DNA of 62,624 nucleotides from Niastella sp. (GTDB taxonomy: Bacteria > Bacteroidota > Bacteroidia > Chitinophagales > Chitinophagaceae). The position numbers and the translations under genes are program-made. Under the pieces are notes generated by a model. The model was not told where the DNA came from, ran no database searches, and saw only the letters and a program-made list of their open reading frames with translations. Shown here one piece after another: positions 43,134-51,905 of this stretch (its first letter is position 1; each line of letters starts with the position of its first letter). The DNA lies in NCBI GenBank assembly GCA_017744515.1, contig JAGIBF010000048.1:1-62624 (forward strand), given 5' to 3'.

Positions 43134-43805
43134 ATGCGCCAGTACTGGTGGAAAATACTGTGTATCCTTTTACTGCTCTACACATTCATTGCAGGTTTCT
43201 TAATCGATGTACCGGATATCGGTAATCTTAATCAAACCATACGCAATCTCTTTTTTCATGTCCCTATGTGGTTCTCTCAGTTGGTACTAATTACGGTATC
43301 ACTGGTTTACTCCATTCTGTACCTGCGTGATCCCAAACCGAAGTATGACCTGTATGCCTGGCAGTTTACCCAAACAGGTACGGTGCTCGGATGCCTTGGA
43401 CTGCTCACCGGCATGATCTGGGCCAACTACACCTGGGGAACGCCCTGGAACAATGATCCCAAGCAATTAGGCGTTGCCATCGCCTTATTGATCTACCTCG
43501 CGTACTTCGTACTGCGTAATTCAATGACCGATCTCGATAAACGAGGCCGTGTAGCAGCCGTTTACAACATATTTGCATATTTCATCTATATACCGATGAT
43601 CCTGATCCTGCCCCGCCTCGTAGAGTCACTGCACCCCGGCGGCAAAGGCGTAGAAGGCAACCCCGGACTGAACGGGGGCGATCTGGACCCCACCATGCGT
43701 ACGGTATTCTGGCCGGCAGTAGTAGGCTGGAGCCTGCTGGGCGTATGGATGACCACACTATACCTGCGTTGGAAAATATTGGAAGAGAAAAAACATCCCC
43801 TTTAA
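43134..43805 (+). CDS. ccmC: Heme lyase/transporter component CcmC (CcsA family)
   Basis: A 223-residue membrane protein with six helices that loads heme onto CcmE. The tryptophan-rich WWD-type loop is GMIWANYTWGTPWNNDPKQ (around residues 95-113), flanked by conserved histidines (NLFFHVPMWFSQ near 38-49 and LVESLHPGG later). Length fits CcmC rather than the larger CcmF. It is followed directly by ccmD. Confidence 0.94.
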   Translation: MRQYWWKILCILLLLYTFIAGFLIDVPDIGNLNQTIRNLFFHVPMWFSQLVLITVSLVYSILYLRDPKPKYDLYAWQFTQTGTVLGCLGLLTGMIWANYTWGTPWNNDPKQLGVAIALLIYLAYFVLRNSMTDLDKRGRVAAVYNIFAYFIYIPMILILPRLVESLHPGGKGVEGNPGLNGGDLDPTMRTVFWPAVVGWSLLGVWMTTLYLRWKILEEKKHPL

Positions 43806-43807
43806 TT

Positions 43808-44023
43808 ATGCGCATGAAGAAATTACTGATAACCCTTTTTGTTCTGCTGCCAGCCTTATGGGCCAGTGCTCAAAATGATGGCACCTCCGAACAGGCCACC
43901 GGTATGCGGTCAGAAGGAAAGATCTATGTAGTAGTGGCAGTAGCCGTCACCATCCTGTTGGGATTGATCATATATATGATCCGGCTCGACCGGAAGCTCA
44001 CGAAGCTGGAGAAGGGAGCGTAA
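43808..44023 (+). CDS. ccmD: CcmD-family small membrane protein
   Basis: A 71-residue protein starting 2 bp after the ccmC stop. It has a signal-like N-terminus (MKKLLITLFVLLPALWASAQ), then a short polar region and one membrane helix (IYVVVAVAVTILLGLIIYMI) with a basic end (RLDRKLTKLEK), the pattern of CcmD. Two close starts are possible (43808 and 43814). The adjacency to ccmC supports the call. Confidence 0.85.
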   Translation: MRMKKLLITLFVLLPALWASAQNDGTSEQATGMRSEGKIYVVVAVAVTILLGLIIYMIRLDRKLTKLEKGA

Positions 44024-44087
44024 AACAGGAGGAAGCCCCACCGGTAAGCGGGCACAATTGTAGTAGCAAAGCTTCGTAATAAGTAGC

Positions 44088-44111
44088 AATCCCGTGACCC
44101 GGGATTTTTTT
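44088..44111 (+). terminator. Terminator after the ccm genes
   Basis: Stem AATCCCG/CGGGATT (44088-44094 and 44100-44106), loop of 5 nt, followed by a T-run to 44111. It lies 64 bp past ccmD. Confidence 0.8.
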
Positions 44112-44123
44112 ATAAACCAAAAA

Positions 44124-44131
44124 TAGTTTTG
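44124..44131 (+). promoter_or_regulatory. -7 box upstream of the glutamate dehydrogenase gene
   Basis: TAGTTTTG, a perfect TAnnTTTG, lies 13 nt after the preceding terminator. No TTG at the ideal distance (the T-run of the terminator is there). Leader of about 100 nt to the ATG. Confidence 0.5.
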
Positions 44132-44235
44132 GTTGTTCCCAATAATACGCAAGCCGCAATCGTTCAGCATTGCGACTGACAATTGCCTTTTGACGATTCA
44201 AGTGTTTAACGATTCACCATAAAAATTGCTTAATC

Positions 44236-45645
44236 ATGTCAGAGTACAGTTTTTTTGGCGCGGTAGAAAAGAGTTTTGATAAAGCCGCGCAGTTTACCAA
44301 ATGGGACCCGGGTGTCCTGGAGCAGATCAAACAATGTAATGCCGTATACCGGATGCACTTCCCGGTGAAGATCGGTGAGAAGATCGAAGTAATTAAAGCC
44401 TACCGGGTTCAGCACTCCCACCACAAGCTTCCTTGTAAAGGAGGTATCCGTTTTGCCATGAGCGTAAACCTCGATGAGGTGATGGCCCTGGCAGCGCTGA
44501 TGACCTACAAGTGCGCCATCGTAAACGTTCCATTTGCAGGGGCTAAAGGTGGTATCACCATCGACCCCAGGAAATATACACCTTATGAGCTGGAGAAGAT
44601 AACACGCCGCTATACATCCGAGCTCATCAAGAAAAACTTTATCGGCCCCGGCATCGACGTACCCGCTCCCGACTATGGAACCGGCGAACGTGAGATGGCC
44701 TGGATCGTGGATACCTACGCCAGCATGCGCCCCGGCGAGATCGACGCTATGGGTTGCGTTACCGGCAAGCCCGTTACACAAGGTGGTGTACGTGGCCGCC
44801 GCGAAGCTACCGGCCTCGGCGTATTCTACGGCCTGCGCGAAGTACTGAGCATGAAAGACCAGATGGACAAGCTGGGCCTCACTACAGGTGTTGAAGGCAA
44901 ACGCATCGTGGTACAAGGTCTGGGTAACGTAGGTTACCACAGCGCCAAGTTCTTCCAGGAAGCAGGCGCTAAGATCGTTGGCCTCGCAGAATTTGAAGGC
45001 TCTATCTGGAGCGATGATGGACTGGATGTAGACGCCGTATTTGAGCACCGCAAGAAAACAGGTTCTATCCTGCATTTCCCCGGCGCCAATAATTTTGCCA
45101 AGAATACCGACGCGCTGGAAATGGAGTGCGATGTATTGATCCCTGCCGCTTTGGAAAATGTGATCAATGGCACCAATGCACCCAACGTTAAAGCAAAGAT
45201 CATTGGCGAAGCTGCCAACGGACCTTTAACACCAGAGGCTGATGAGATATTCACCAAACGTGGTATACTGGTAGTGCCCGATATGTACCTGAATGCAGGC
45301 GGTGTTACCGTATCTTACTTCGAGTGGCTGAAAAACCTTAGCCACGTACGTTATGGCCGCATGGAAAAACGCTTTACCGAAAACCTCAACACGCACATCC
45401 TGGGACAAATTGAAGGTTTAACCGGTAAAACGGTAGACAGGAAAGAGCGTGAATTCATTATGCATGGCCCCGACGAAGTAGACCTTGTACGCAGTGGTCT
45501 GGAAGAAACGATGATCACCGCTACCCGCGAGATCATGGACGCCTGGAAAGCCAATCCCCAGGTACCGGACATGCGCACTGCCGCCTACCTCGTTGCCATC
45601 AACAAAGTAGCGACCAGCTACGCCGAGCTCGGTATATTCCCATAG
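44236..45645 (+). CDS. gdhA: Glu/Leu/Phe/Val family dehydrogenase (glutamate dehydrogenase)
   Basis: A 469-residue cytoplasmic enzyme interconverting glutamate with 2-oxoglutarate and ammonium. Substrate site: [14 protein letters not shown] (Lys) and catalytic lysine region [15 protein letters not shown]; the catalytic Asp lies in [16 protein letters not shown]. The Rossmann domain (about 220-360) has [15 protein letters not shown]. The C-terminus (SYAELGIFP) is as expected. It is a single-gene unit with its own promoter box and terminator. Confidence 0.95.
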   Translation: MSEYSFFGAVEKSFDKAAQFTKWDPGVLEQIKQCNAVYRMHFPVKIGEKIEVIKAYRVQHSHHKLPCKGGIRFAMSVNLDEVMALAALMTYKCAIVNVPFAGAKGGITIDPRKYTPYELEKITRRYTSELIKKNFIGPGIDVPAPDYGTGEREMAWIVDTYASMRPGEIDAMGCVTGKPVTQGGVRGRREATGLGVFYGLREVLSMKDQMDKLGLTTGVEGKRIVVQGLGNVGYHSAKFFQEAGAKIVGLAEFEGSIWSDDGLDVDAVFEHRKKTGSILHFPGANNFAKNTDALEMECDVLIPAALENVINGTNAPNVKAKIIGEAANGPLTPEADEIFTKRGILVVPDMYLNAGGVTVSYFEWLKNLSHVRYGRMEKRFTENLNTHILGQIEGLTGKTVDRKEREFIMHGPDEVDLVRSGLEETMITATREIMDAWKANPQVPDMRTAAYLVAINKVATSYAELGIFP

Positions 45646-45674
45646 GCCCCTGCCGGACCTATTCTAATATCTTG

Positions 45675-45706
45675 ATCCCATTCGCGTTACAGCGGATGGG
45701 ATTTTT
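45675..45706 (+). terminator. Terminator of gdhA
   Basis: An 11-bp stem (45675-45685 with 45692-45702, one G-T pair), loop GTTACA, then TTTTT. Confidence 0.9.
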
Positions 45707-45708
45707 AA

Positions 45709-45739
45709 TTGCCGGAGCGGGAAAAAACATATAGATTTA
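45709..45739 (+). promoter_or_regulatory. Promoter candidate for the 130-residue hypothetical gene
   Basis: TTG at 45709-45711, a 20-nt spacer, then TAGATTTA at 45732-45739 (one mismatch to the -7 consensus). The ATG at 45766 follows 26 nt later. Confidence 0.45.
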
Positions 45740-45765
45740 GGTACACCATAAAACTGCTTAGCCAA

Positions 45766-46158
45766 ATGGAAAAATCTAAACTTTACCCACAGGCGTACTT
45801 CCAGGCTTCTACAATAGAACAAGTACTCAGCAAGCTGGTAAATGCACAGAAGAACGAACAACCAACTACCTTTTACTACCTCACGCGCGGCGACGAATCA
45901 TGGCGCTTCGACAACGAAAAAGAATACTTTACCGAATACCGCAAAGACCACGACAACTCCTTCCTTAAAAGAACTTACAAGCAGCTGATCTTTAAGATCA
46001 GGTATGCTAAAAATAACTACACTGATATTACGGTACAAGCTGCCACCAGCCACGAGATAGACAGCATTTTCGAAGTATTTGAAAAACTGTATCCCGGTTC
46101 AAAACAAAAGCCCACTATCGTTACAACTATTTATACCGACCCCAACACTGTTCAATAG
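45766..46158 (+). CDS. Hypothetical protein (130 residues)
   Basis: A soluble alpha/beta-looking protein starting MEKSKLYPQAYFQASTIEQV. It has no signal peptide or membrane segment; the middle has many aromatic and charged residues (YYLTRGDESWRFDNEKEYFT), and the end is IVTTIYTDPNTVQ. I do not recognise a family. The start at 45766 is preferred over an upstream in-frame ATG at 45709 because the promoter box lies between them. Confidence 0.65.
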   Translation: MEKSKLYPQAYFQASTIEQVLSKLVNAQKNEQPTTFYYLTRGDESWRFDNEKEYFTEYRKDHDNSFLKRTYKQLIFKIRYAKNNYTDITVQAATSHEIDSIFEVFEKLYPGSKQKPTIVTTIYTDPNTVQ

Positions 46159-46350
46159 TCAGATCGTAACACGATAATATACCGGAAAAAATTACGGAAC
46201 ACCGTGAGTAATCAGGGATAAGAATCAGTAGCTTGTCCCAGGTTGCAAGATCATTATATTGTCCATTAACATCCGCTTAGGATGGCCATGCAAGAGATAA
46301 GGTGTATATTCAGGATACCGATAATATATCAACCTTAACAAACTACACGT

Positions 46351-46899
46351 ATGGCAGATCAGGAAATTACCTCACGTATGACAGAGGGAGAAGATCAATT
46401 AAAAAAACTACAGGATATCGTTGCTGAGACCATCAAGGAAGAAGAACTGATCATCAACAACCTCCTGCACCCTCCTACGGATACATTAAGGCCCAGTCAG
46501 CGCATTGCCGATAAAGTAGCCCGCTTTGGCGGCAGTTGGAAGTTTATCCTCACCTTTCTCGCCATCCTCATTGTATGGATCATTTACAACCTGACCAGCC
46601 CACAAAAAGACACTTTTGACCCTTATCCCTTCATCCTGCTCAACCTTGTGCTATCATGTGTAGCAGCCATTCAGGCACCCGTGATCATGATGAGCCAGAA
46701 CAGGCAGGAGGAGAAAGACCGCAAGCGGGCAGAGAACGACTACCTCGTAAACCTGAAAGCTGAGTTGGAGATCAGAAGCCTGCAACAGAAAGTAGACCTA
46801 CTGCAGCAACAACAGATCAAAGCTCTGTATGAAATGCAGGTGGAACAATTGGCACAATTGAAAAGAATATGCAACAAACTGAAGATAGAAGGAATATGA
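46351..46899 (+). CDS. DUF1003 family membrane protein
   Basis: A 182-residue protein with two membrane helices. The family signature is clear: QRIADKVARFGGSWKFILTF, then DPYPFILLNLVLSCVAAIQAPVIMMSQNRQEEKDR. The C-terminal part (about 140-182) is a glutamine-rich coiled coil (LQQKVDLLQQQQIKALYEMQ). Function unknown. Its TGA overlaps the ATG of the next gene (ATGA). The 190-bp spacer before it contains only a weak imperfect hairpin. Confidence 0.93.
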   Translation: MADQEITSRMTEGEDQLKKLQDIVAETIKEEELIINNLLHPPTDTLRPSQRIADKVARFGGSWKFILTFLAILIVWIIYNLTSPQKDTFDPYPFILLNLVLSCVAAIQAPVIMMSQNRQEEKDRKRAENDYLVNLKAELEIRSLQQKVDLLQQQQIKALYEMQVEQLAQLKRICNKLKIEGI

Positions 46900-47195
46900 G
46901 CCCCGAGAAATCGCCTCATATACTCAACACCTCTTCCAATCTGTTGGGGTTTTGCCTGATCGTGTTAACATCCATCAAAGTATCGAAGTCGGGCAACGCT
47001 ACCGTTATCGATGACATTACCGGCATAGCCGCTATTCTATTAGTGATCAGTTGCCTGCTCTCTTTCCTGTCCATGCGCTCTGCCAGGGCATTGCGATCGG
47101 AAAAGCTGGAAAGTGCAGCCGATATTGTTTTCCTGATCGCCCTTATTTGCATTGCACTCACCATCATACTGGTGTCCTTCAACCTGCTTGTGTAA
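46896..47195 (+). CDS. Small membrane protein, coupled to the DUF1003 gene (99 residues)
   Basis: Starts at 46896 (MSPEKSPHILNTSSNLLGFC) in a 4-bp overlap with the DUF1003 gene. It has three hydrophobic segments (LLGFCLIVLTSI; IAAILLVISCLLSFL; VFLIALICIALTIILV) with a short basic loop (RSARALRSEKLE). I recall similar small proteins beside DUF1003 in other genomes but know no function. Tight coupling suggests the two act together. Confidence 0.8.
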   Translation: MSPEKSPHILNTSSNLLGFCLIVLTSIKVSKSGNATVIDDITGIAAILLVISCLLSFLSMRSARALRSEKLESAADIVFLIALICIALTIILVSFNLLV

Positions 47196-47202
47196 ATGCC
47201 AA

Positions 47203-47292
47203 TGTCACCCTGAATTGCTGTCACCCTGAGCTTGTCGAAGGGTTGTCGAAAGGCTTTCAAAGAAGGTTTCGACGGGCTCAACCTGACAGTGA
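47203..47292. repeat. TTGTCACCCTGAG-type repeat, copy 1
   Basis: TGTCACCCTGAAT at 47203 and TGTCACCCTGAGCTTGTCG at 47219, followed by GAAGGGTTGTCGAAAGGC and an inverted right part GACGGGCTCAACCTGACAGT. Left and right parts pair imperfectly over about 20 bp. The core CACCCTGAGCTTGTCGAAGG recurs at 51412. Confidence 0.85.
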
Positions 47293-47376
47293 TGTTACTC
47301 ATTTGAGCGATTGACGCCGGTAAGTATTTGCGTTACTTTTAACCGGAGTGGTTATCTATCCATTAAACCCATCGCT

Positions 47377-47997
47377 ATGCTCACCGAAGCCGAAAAGACA
47401 CACATTGAGCTGCAGGAGAAATACCGCGCCGAAGTAGCCGGCAAATTCAAGCCGGCCGCAAAGATTAATTACATAGAAACAGTTACCAAGATATTACAGG
47501 GGCTTGCCATAATTATTGGCATCTGGGCAACCTACAATGAGTTCAGGAAATACAACGAAGAAAAGAAAGAGGCTGTAGAAAAAGAGACAAGGCAGGCGGC
47601 AAGGGACTTTTCCAGGAACTTCTACCAGAAACAATTCGACTATTACGCCGAAGCTACAGAAGCCACGGCCACCTTGTCTACTGCCCCTAAAGGCTCTGCC
47701 GATTACATGACTGCACGTGATAAATTTTACCGTTTATTCTGGGGCCGGCTCTCCCTCGTAGAAGATGCCTGTGTAGAAGCTAAAATGGTTCAGTTCAAAG
47801 ATCTGCTTGAATACTTTGAACATGATCAACATTGGAGCGGTACACTACCCGATAAATGTGGCGGCCAACCCATTGCCATCACATCTGTTGATCAACATAC
47901 ATTACAACTGGCTTCCCTCCGGCTGGCACATGATGCCCGGCTGTATGTACTGGACACCTGGCTCAGCGAAGAAGAAAGAAAGAAGTATAACAGGTGA
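47377..47997 (+). CDS. Hypothetical membrane-anchored protein (206 residues)
   Basis: Starts MLTEAEKTHIELQEKYRAEV. An amphipathic N-terminus leads to one membrane helix (VTKILQGLAIIIGIWATYNEF, about 36-56) and a helical, charged remainder (EEKKEAVEKETRQAARDFSR) with DKFYRLFWGRLSLVEDACVEAKM. I do not recognise the family. The start at 47377 excludes an upstream in-frame extension that runs through the repeat region. Confidence 0.7.
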   Translation: MLTEAEKTHIELQEKYRAEVAGKFKPAAKINYIETVTKILQGLAIIIGIWATYNEFRKYNEEKKEAVEKETRQAARDFSRNFYQKQFDYYAEATEATATLSTAPKGSADYMTARDKFYRLFWGRLSLVEDACVEAKMVQFKDLLEYFEHDQHWSGTLPDKCGGQPIAITSVDQHTLQLASLRLAHDARLYVLDTWLSEEERKKYNR

Positions 47998-48011
47998 GTA
48001 TCAATAATCAT

Positions 48012-48037
48012 TAATTTTGAGGCTACAAGTGTAGCCT
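48012..48037 (+). promoter_or_regulatory. -7 box and start-codon hairpin of the first acetyltransferase gene
   Basis: TAATTTTG (48012-48019) is a perfect -7 box. Directly after it a perfect 7-bp hairpin AGGCTAC-AAGT-GTAGCCT (48020-48037, including one base to the ATG) ends exactly at the start codon at 48038. No -33 element is evident. The transcript would begin within the hairpin or just after it. Confidence 0.45.
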
Positions 48038-48460
48038 ATGTACGATATCCGCCTTATTCCCAAAGACCAGCTTCACACGATTATTCCATTCCTCCGCATC
48101 CTGAACGATGCGATCGATGAAACTACGCTGCAGGAACGCCTTGAAGACATGCAACAACGCAATTATGAATGCGCAGGTGTTTATGACCAGGAACGGCTGA
48201 TCGGCATTTGTGGTTTATGGATATTGAATAAGTATTATGTAGGAAAGCATATCGAGCCCGATAATGTAATGATCCTGCCCGAGTACCGCAATAAAGGAAT
48301 AGGCGAAGAAATGATGACATGGGTATATGAATATGGCCGCTCCCAGGGATGCATTGCTTCCGAACTCAATTGCTATGTGGTAAACAACAATGGCATCCGG
48401 TTCTGGCTCAACCAGGGCTACAAGATCATAGGCTTTCACTGTCAAAAGAAATTACAATGA
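48038..48460 (+). CDS. GNAT family N-acetyltransferase (first of a pair)
   Basis: A 140-residue acetyl-CoA dependent acyltransferase. Motif A is ILPEYRNKGIGEEMMTWVYE (the R/Q-x-x-G-x-G/A acetyl-CoA pocket as RNKGIG), and motif B is LNCYVVNNNGIRFWLNQGYKIIGFH. The substrate is unknown. The stop overlaps the start of the second acetyltransferase (ATGA), so the two are translated together. Confidence 0.9.
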   Translation: MYDIRLIPKDQLHTIIPFLRILNDAIDETTLQERLEDMQQRNYECAGVYDQERLIGICGLWILNKYYVGKHIEPDNVMILPEYRNKGIGEEMMTWVYEYGRSQGCIASELNCYVVNNNGIRFWLNQGYKIIGFHCQKKLQ

Positions 48461-48987
48461 GCTTCGACACCTCCCACATCGCCTTACAACCTGTACAAGT
48501 TACTTTTCTCGAAATGCATGAACAACCGGCCAACACGATCCCGGCTGCCTTTACGATGCATTTTGAATTGCTGCCCAAACCGATTGAAGTAAATGAGTAC
48601 CGCAACTATTACTATGGCGTGGGCAAACAATGGTACTGGCTCGACCGGATGGTGATGGATGACCAGTTGTTGCACGAAAAGATCAATGCCCCCAATGTTG
48701 ATATTTACGTATTATACATCGAAGACCAGGTTGGTGGATTCGCAGAATTTGTAAAGGAAAAAGATTATGTGGAAATCCTCTACTTTGGCCTGTTGCCTGA
48801 CTTTATTGGCAAAGGCTACGGTAATTACTTCCTGCAAACAGTGATACAAACAGCCTGGAGCTACCAGCCGAAGCATATTCAGCTAAACACCTGTACACTG
48901 GACCACCCCAATGCGATCAACGTCTATAAGAAAGCAGGCTTTCAGGAAGTAAGAACAGCTACTGAAGAACGGCGGGTTTTGATATAA
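48457..48987 (+). CDS. GNAT family N-acetyltransferase (second of a pair)
   Basis: A 176-residue acyltransferase with motif A ILYFGLLPDFIGKGYGNYFL (acetyl-CoA loop GKGYGN) and motif B LNTCTLDHPNAINVYKKAGFQEV. The N-terminal 80 residues (YYGVGKQWYWLDRMVMDDQLL) are typical of a GNAT subgroup in Bacteroidota and alphaproteobacteria. The start at 48457 is set by the ATGA overlap with the first gene; the open frame upstream of it is a shadow of that gene. Confidence 0.9.
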   Translation: MSFDTSHIALQPVQVTFLEMHEQPANTIPAAFTMHFELLPKPIEVNEYRNYYYGVGKQWYWLDRMVMDDQLLHEKINAPNVDIYVLYIEDQVGGFAEFVKEKDYVEILYFGLLPDFIGKGYGNYFLQTVIQTAWSYQPKHIQLNTCTLDHPNAINVYKKAGFQEVRTATEERRVLI

Positions 48988-48998
48988 TGAATAACAAG

Positions 48999-49039
48999 TT
49001 GTCAGAGTTTATCCCGCTTCGCGGGACTCAGGGTGACAA
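48999..49039. repeat. TTGTCACCCTGAG-type repeat, copy 2 (inverted)
   Basis: Right half GCGGGACTCAGGGTGACAA (49021-49039) contains the reverse complement of the TTGTCACCCTGAG core; left half starts TTGTCAGAG and ends ATCCCGC. GCGGGA/TCCCGC pair around a TTCG loop. It lies between the second acetyltransferase and the convergent DUF2339 gene and may also act as a terminator-like hairpin. Confidence 0.75.
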
Positions 49040-49045
49040 GTATCA

Positions 49046-51340
49046 CTACGATCTCACTTCTGTACTATCCTCACCAAACAGTATTTCTTTATATCTATTG
49101 TACAGGTACGATACCAGTAGCAATATAGCTCCCAGCGAAATGAAAGAAACTGTTTTGGTGATGGTACCCGCTTCTGCCAGGTCGTACACAAACAATTTGA
49201 GGATGGTGATAACAAATAATACAATGGCAGCCAGCCGTATGTACTTTTTCTTTTTGCGTATGCCATAAACAACCAGCGCCAGGGCAAATAATCCCCACAC
49301 AATGCTAAGCCCTACCCGGTATTGACCGCTTGCACCGGCAATAGTTGTCCAGTTCACATATTCAAAACTCACCGTCCCCAACAGCACTACATACACCATC
49401 AGCCACCATGACCTTTGCAACATAGTCTCTGTAACATAATTCCGCACAACACGTGTTCCCATCACCAGCACCAGCGACATGATCGCTATTACTACATAGC
49501 GGATCACTACATGCCAAACACCTTTATCACCATCTTGAAAATATCCAATACTTAATTCATTGACCGCGGGCATAGTGGCCATTAGCAGGTTGGCACTTAA
49601 TATCAATATGCCGGTCAGAGAAGCTGCCGCCAGCAAGCGGTTCCTGATCCATCGTTGATTAATAAACAATACCAACACCCCATATACCGCTGCATAAAGA
49701 AAATTGACAGCAACATTGAATACCAGAAAATGCTTCTCCAGCCAGTTTATTTGCAAGTCGCTGATCGTTTCAGTCAATTCCAGGAAAGGAACAAAATAAC
49801 TGGCAATAAGCAGGAACACAGGTACGATATAATCATAAAACGCATGAAACTGTGTATGCGCTGCAGCCGGCACGCTCCATTTCGGCCTTCTGTTGAGCCA
49901 AACGATGTACCCCAGGCATGCTGTTACCAATAGTCCCGTAAAGAAAGTAATGTTAAAGAACGGTTTTTCTGAAGAACGATAATAAGTACGGAGATGGTCT
50001 TCTATCATGCTCACAAACGCCAGGATGATCAACCCTGCCGCCAGTTGCTCATAAGCCGGCACACCACGTGTGCGGCCAATGAAAAACAACAATACGGCCT
50101 CTGTTATCCACAACAACGTAACCCAGTTTCCATCCAATTGCACAGGCACTGCAATGGTAAGAAAAACCACCACCAGGCCGAGTATCATATAATACATTGG
50201 CTTATCGGCCAGTTTGAGCCGCTTGACAACTATGCTCACGCCCAAATGTACAAGCGCATTGACCACAGTAAATAAGCCTGCCCAGTATTGCATTGTGGCA
50301 TAATTGCTCAGCAAACTGTAGCCAAGTCCATAAAAGATAAAAGCATTGGAAAGCAACAGGAACACATCGCCGATATTGTACTGCTCTTTCCGGATGAGCT
50401 TGTAGGCCAGGAAAGTGGCGTAGAATAAAATAAAGTAAGCACAAAGAAAAACAAGCGCCAGGTTAAAATGCTGGTTACTGTAATCGAGCACATACCACGC
50501 TGCATAGATAAGCCAGGTGGCTATGTATGCAACATAGAATAGCGATTTCCAATATTTGTAAAACGACAATACAAGAATGCCTGCATTGATGATGAGTATG
50601 TAGGTGAACAATACGGCATACTGCCCCGAATTGTTACTCAACAGAAAAGGAATAGCATAGGCACCTACCTGAGCCAGGTGGGCAATGATGACTTTATTGT
50701 ATAATATAGCCGCATATACAATAGCCGCTGTAAACAACACCATCAGGCCAAAGGCGGCCATCTGTGGCAACATGCTATAAAAGCTCCAGGCTATATAAGT
50801 GATGAAGTACAATACACACAAGCCTCCTCCCATCAATACAGCACTGTAATTTTCGTATTTCTTTTTCAGCTTCAGCGCAATACCAACCAACACCAGCCCA
50901 CTCGCATATCCGTTGATGATACGCACTACCGGGCTTACCATATTGTGCTCGATGGCATAACGCGCGCCAATGAATATACCTACAATCGTTACAAGAATAC
51001 CTACTTTACTGGCAAGGTTCTTACCGATAAACTCTTCAAAAGAAGTCTTGCTTTTGTTGCCGCGTGCAGCACCAGGTGTAGCACCACGTTGAGATGCTGC
51101 GCTTCCCTCATTGCCCGGTTTACGCGAAGGAGCGGTGATGGTTTCTGTGTACTCAATAACTTTTACGGGAACGGGGTCTTTAGCACCTGTAAGATCGGGA
51201 GTAGAAGCAGTGGCTTGTTTTTTCAACGCATCCAGCTCATTCATCAGGGCCAGCAATTGTTTACCAAGGTGCGTTTGCTGAGCAGCCAGTTCACTGATCT
51301 GACGACTTAACTCATCAATTTTATCTTGCAGTGTAGCCAT
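49046..51340 (-). CDS. DUF2339 family polytopic membrane protein
   Basis: A 764-residue protein. The N-terminal 40 residues form a coiled coil (LQDKIDELSRQISELAAQQT), then a Pro/Ala-rich linker, then SFEEFIGKNLASKVGILVTI, the DUF2339 entry motif, and more than twenty hydrophobic segments to the C-terminus. Function of the family is unknown. The spacer upstream of the gene contains the third TTGTCAYCC repeat copy. Confidence 0.93.
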   Translation of the reverse strand: MATLQDKIDELSRQISELAAQQTHLGKQLLALMNELDALKKQATASTPDLTGAKDPVPVKVIEYTETITAPSRKPGNEGSAASQRGATPGAARGNKSKTSFEEFIGKNLASKVGILVTIVGIFIGARYAIEHNMVSPVVRIINGYASGLVLVGIALKLKKKYENYSAVLMGGGLCVLYFITYIAWSFYSMLPQMAAFGLMVLFTAAIVYAAILYNKVIIAHLAQVGAYAIPFLLSNNSGQYAVLFTYILIINAGILVLSFYKYWKSLFYVAYIATWLIYAAWYVLDYSNQHFNLALVFLCAYFILFYATFLAYKLIRKEQYNIGDVFLLLSNAFIFYGLGYSLLSNYATMQYWAGLFTVVNALVHLGVSIVVKRLKLADKPMYYMILGLVVVFLTIAVPVQLDGNWVTLLWITEAVLLFFIGRTRGVPAYEQLAAGLIILAFVSMIEDHLRTYYRSSEKPFFNITFFTGLLVTACLGYIVWLNRRPKWSVPAAAHTQFHAFYDYIVPVFLLIASYFVPFLELTETISDLQINWLEKHFLVFNVAVNFLYAAVYGVLVLFINQRWIRNRLLAAASLTGILILSANLLMATMPAVNELSIGYFQDGDKGVWHVVIRYVVIAIMSLVLVMGTRVVRNYVTETMLQRSWWLMVYVVLLGTVSFEYVNWTTIAGASGQYRVGLSIVWGLFALALVVYGIRKKKKYIRLAAIVLFVITILKLFVYDLAEAGTITKTVSFISLGAILLLVSYLYNRYKEILFGEDSTEVRS

Positions 51341-51387
51341 AAAGGCATAATTGGTTATCTTAAAGAAACAACAAAAAGCGTTAAAAA

Positions 51388-51466
51388 AAATCTAATTGTC
51401 ACCCTATACAATGTCATCCTGAGCTTGTCGAAGGACTGTCGAAGGGCACTTACAAGAAATCTAATT
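51388..51466. repeat. TTGTCACCCTGAG-type repeat, copy 3, flanked by 10-bp direct repeats
   Basis: AAATCTAATT occurs at 51388-51397 and again at 51457-51466. Between them lie TTGTCACCCTATACAA and TGTCATCCTGAGCTTGTCG with GAAGGACTGTCGAAGGGCAC. The right direct repeat contains the TAG stop of the HsdR-N gene. The flanking duplication looks like a target-site duplication. Confidence 0.8.
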
Positions 51467-51901
51467 CATAAACACAGGCAGCGCCTCAATATGTTGCAAC
51501 TGTTGGTGGTGCTTTTCAAATCCCGCACAATAGTGCCCGTTGGTAATAACCAGGAAGGGTACCGGAACAGCTATATTATAACGCAATACCTGTTGCAGCA
51601 CGGTCTCATCGAGGTTTACTTCCATCGCTTTGCATTCCACCATCATCCAGGGCTGGTGTTGCCGGTTGTACACAAGCACGTCGAACCGCTTTTTCAGTTC
51701 TCCCAGTTTCAACTCCCTTTCTACAGCAATCAGCGAAGCAGGATACTGCATCACCTGCACCAGGTATTGCAGAAAGTTCTGCCGCACCCACTCCTCCGGG
51801 GTCAGGCGTATCCATACCCTGCGCAGCTCATCAAAGATGAGCTCTTTGCCTTCTTCTTCCCGGATGCGGAAAGGAAACGATGGATATTCGATGCGGATCA
51901 T
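51461..51901 (-). CDS. Orphan HsdR N-terminal domain protein (PD-(D/E)XK nuclease-like)
   Basis: A 146-residue protein with the type I restriction enzyme R N-terminal fold: LTPEEWVRQNFLQYLVQ, then YPASLIAVERELKLGELKKR, FDVLVYNRQHQPWMMVECKA (the D...ExK catalytic pattern, here Asp and Glu-Cys-Lys) and QVLRYNIAVPVPFLVITNG. No helicase, methylase or specificity gene is nearby, so it is a stand-alone domain, common in Bacteroidota; it may act in DNA repair or be a solitary nuclease. A perfect -7 box ends 5 bp before the ATG, suggesting a leaderless mRNA. The stop lies in a 10-bp direct repeat. Confidence 0.88.
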   Translation of the reverse strand: MIRIEYPSFPFRIREEEGKELIFDELRRVWIRLTPEEWVRQNFLQYLVQVMQYPASLIAVERELKLGELKKRFDVLVYNRQHQPWMMVECKAMEVNLDETVLQQVLRYNIAVPVPFLVITNGHYCAGFEKHHQQLQHIEALPVFMN

Positions 51902-51905
51902 GCGC

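Noticed and set aside
44239..45075. 278-codon antisense frame within gdhA
   Set aside because: It is a shadow of a highly conserved gene, with composition not resembling a protein family and no promoter.
51461..51901. Type I restriction-modification system
   Set aside because: Only the HsdR N-terminal domain is present; no methylase, specificity or helicase gene lies nearby.
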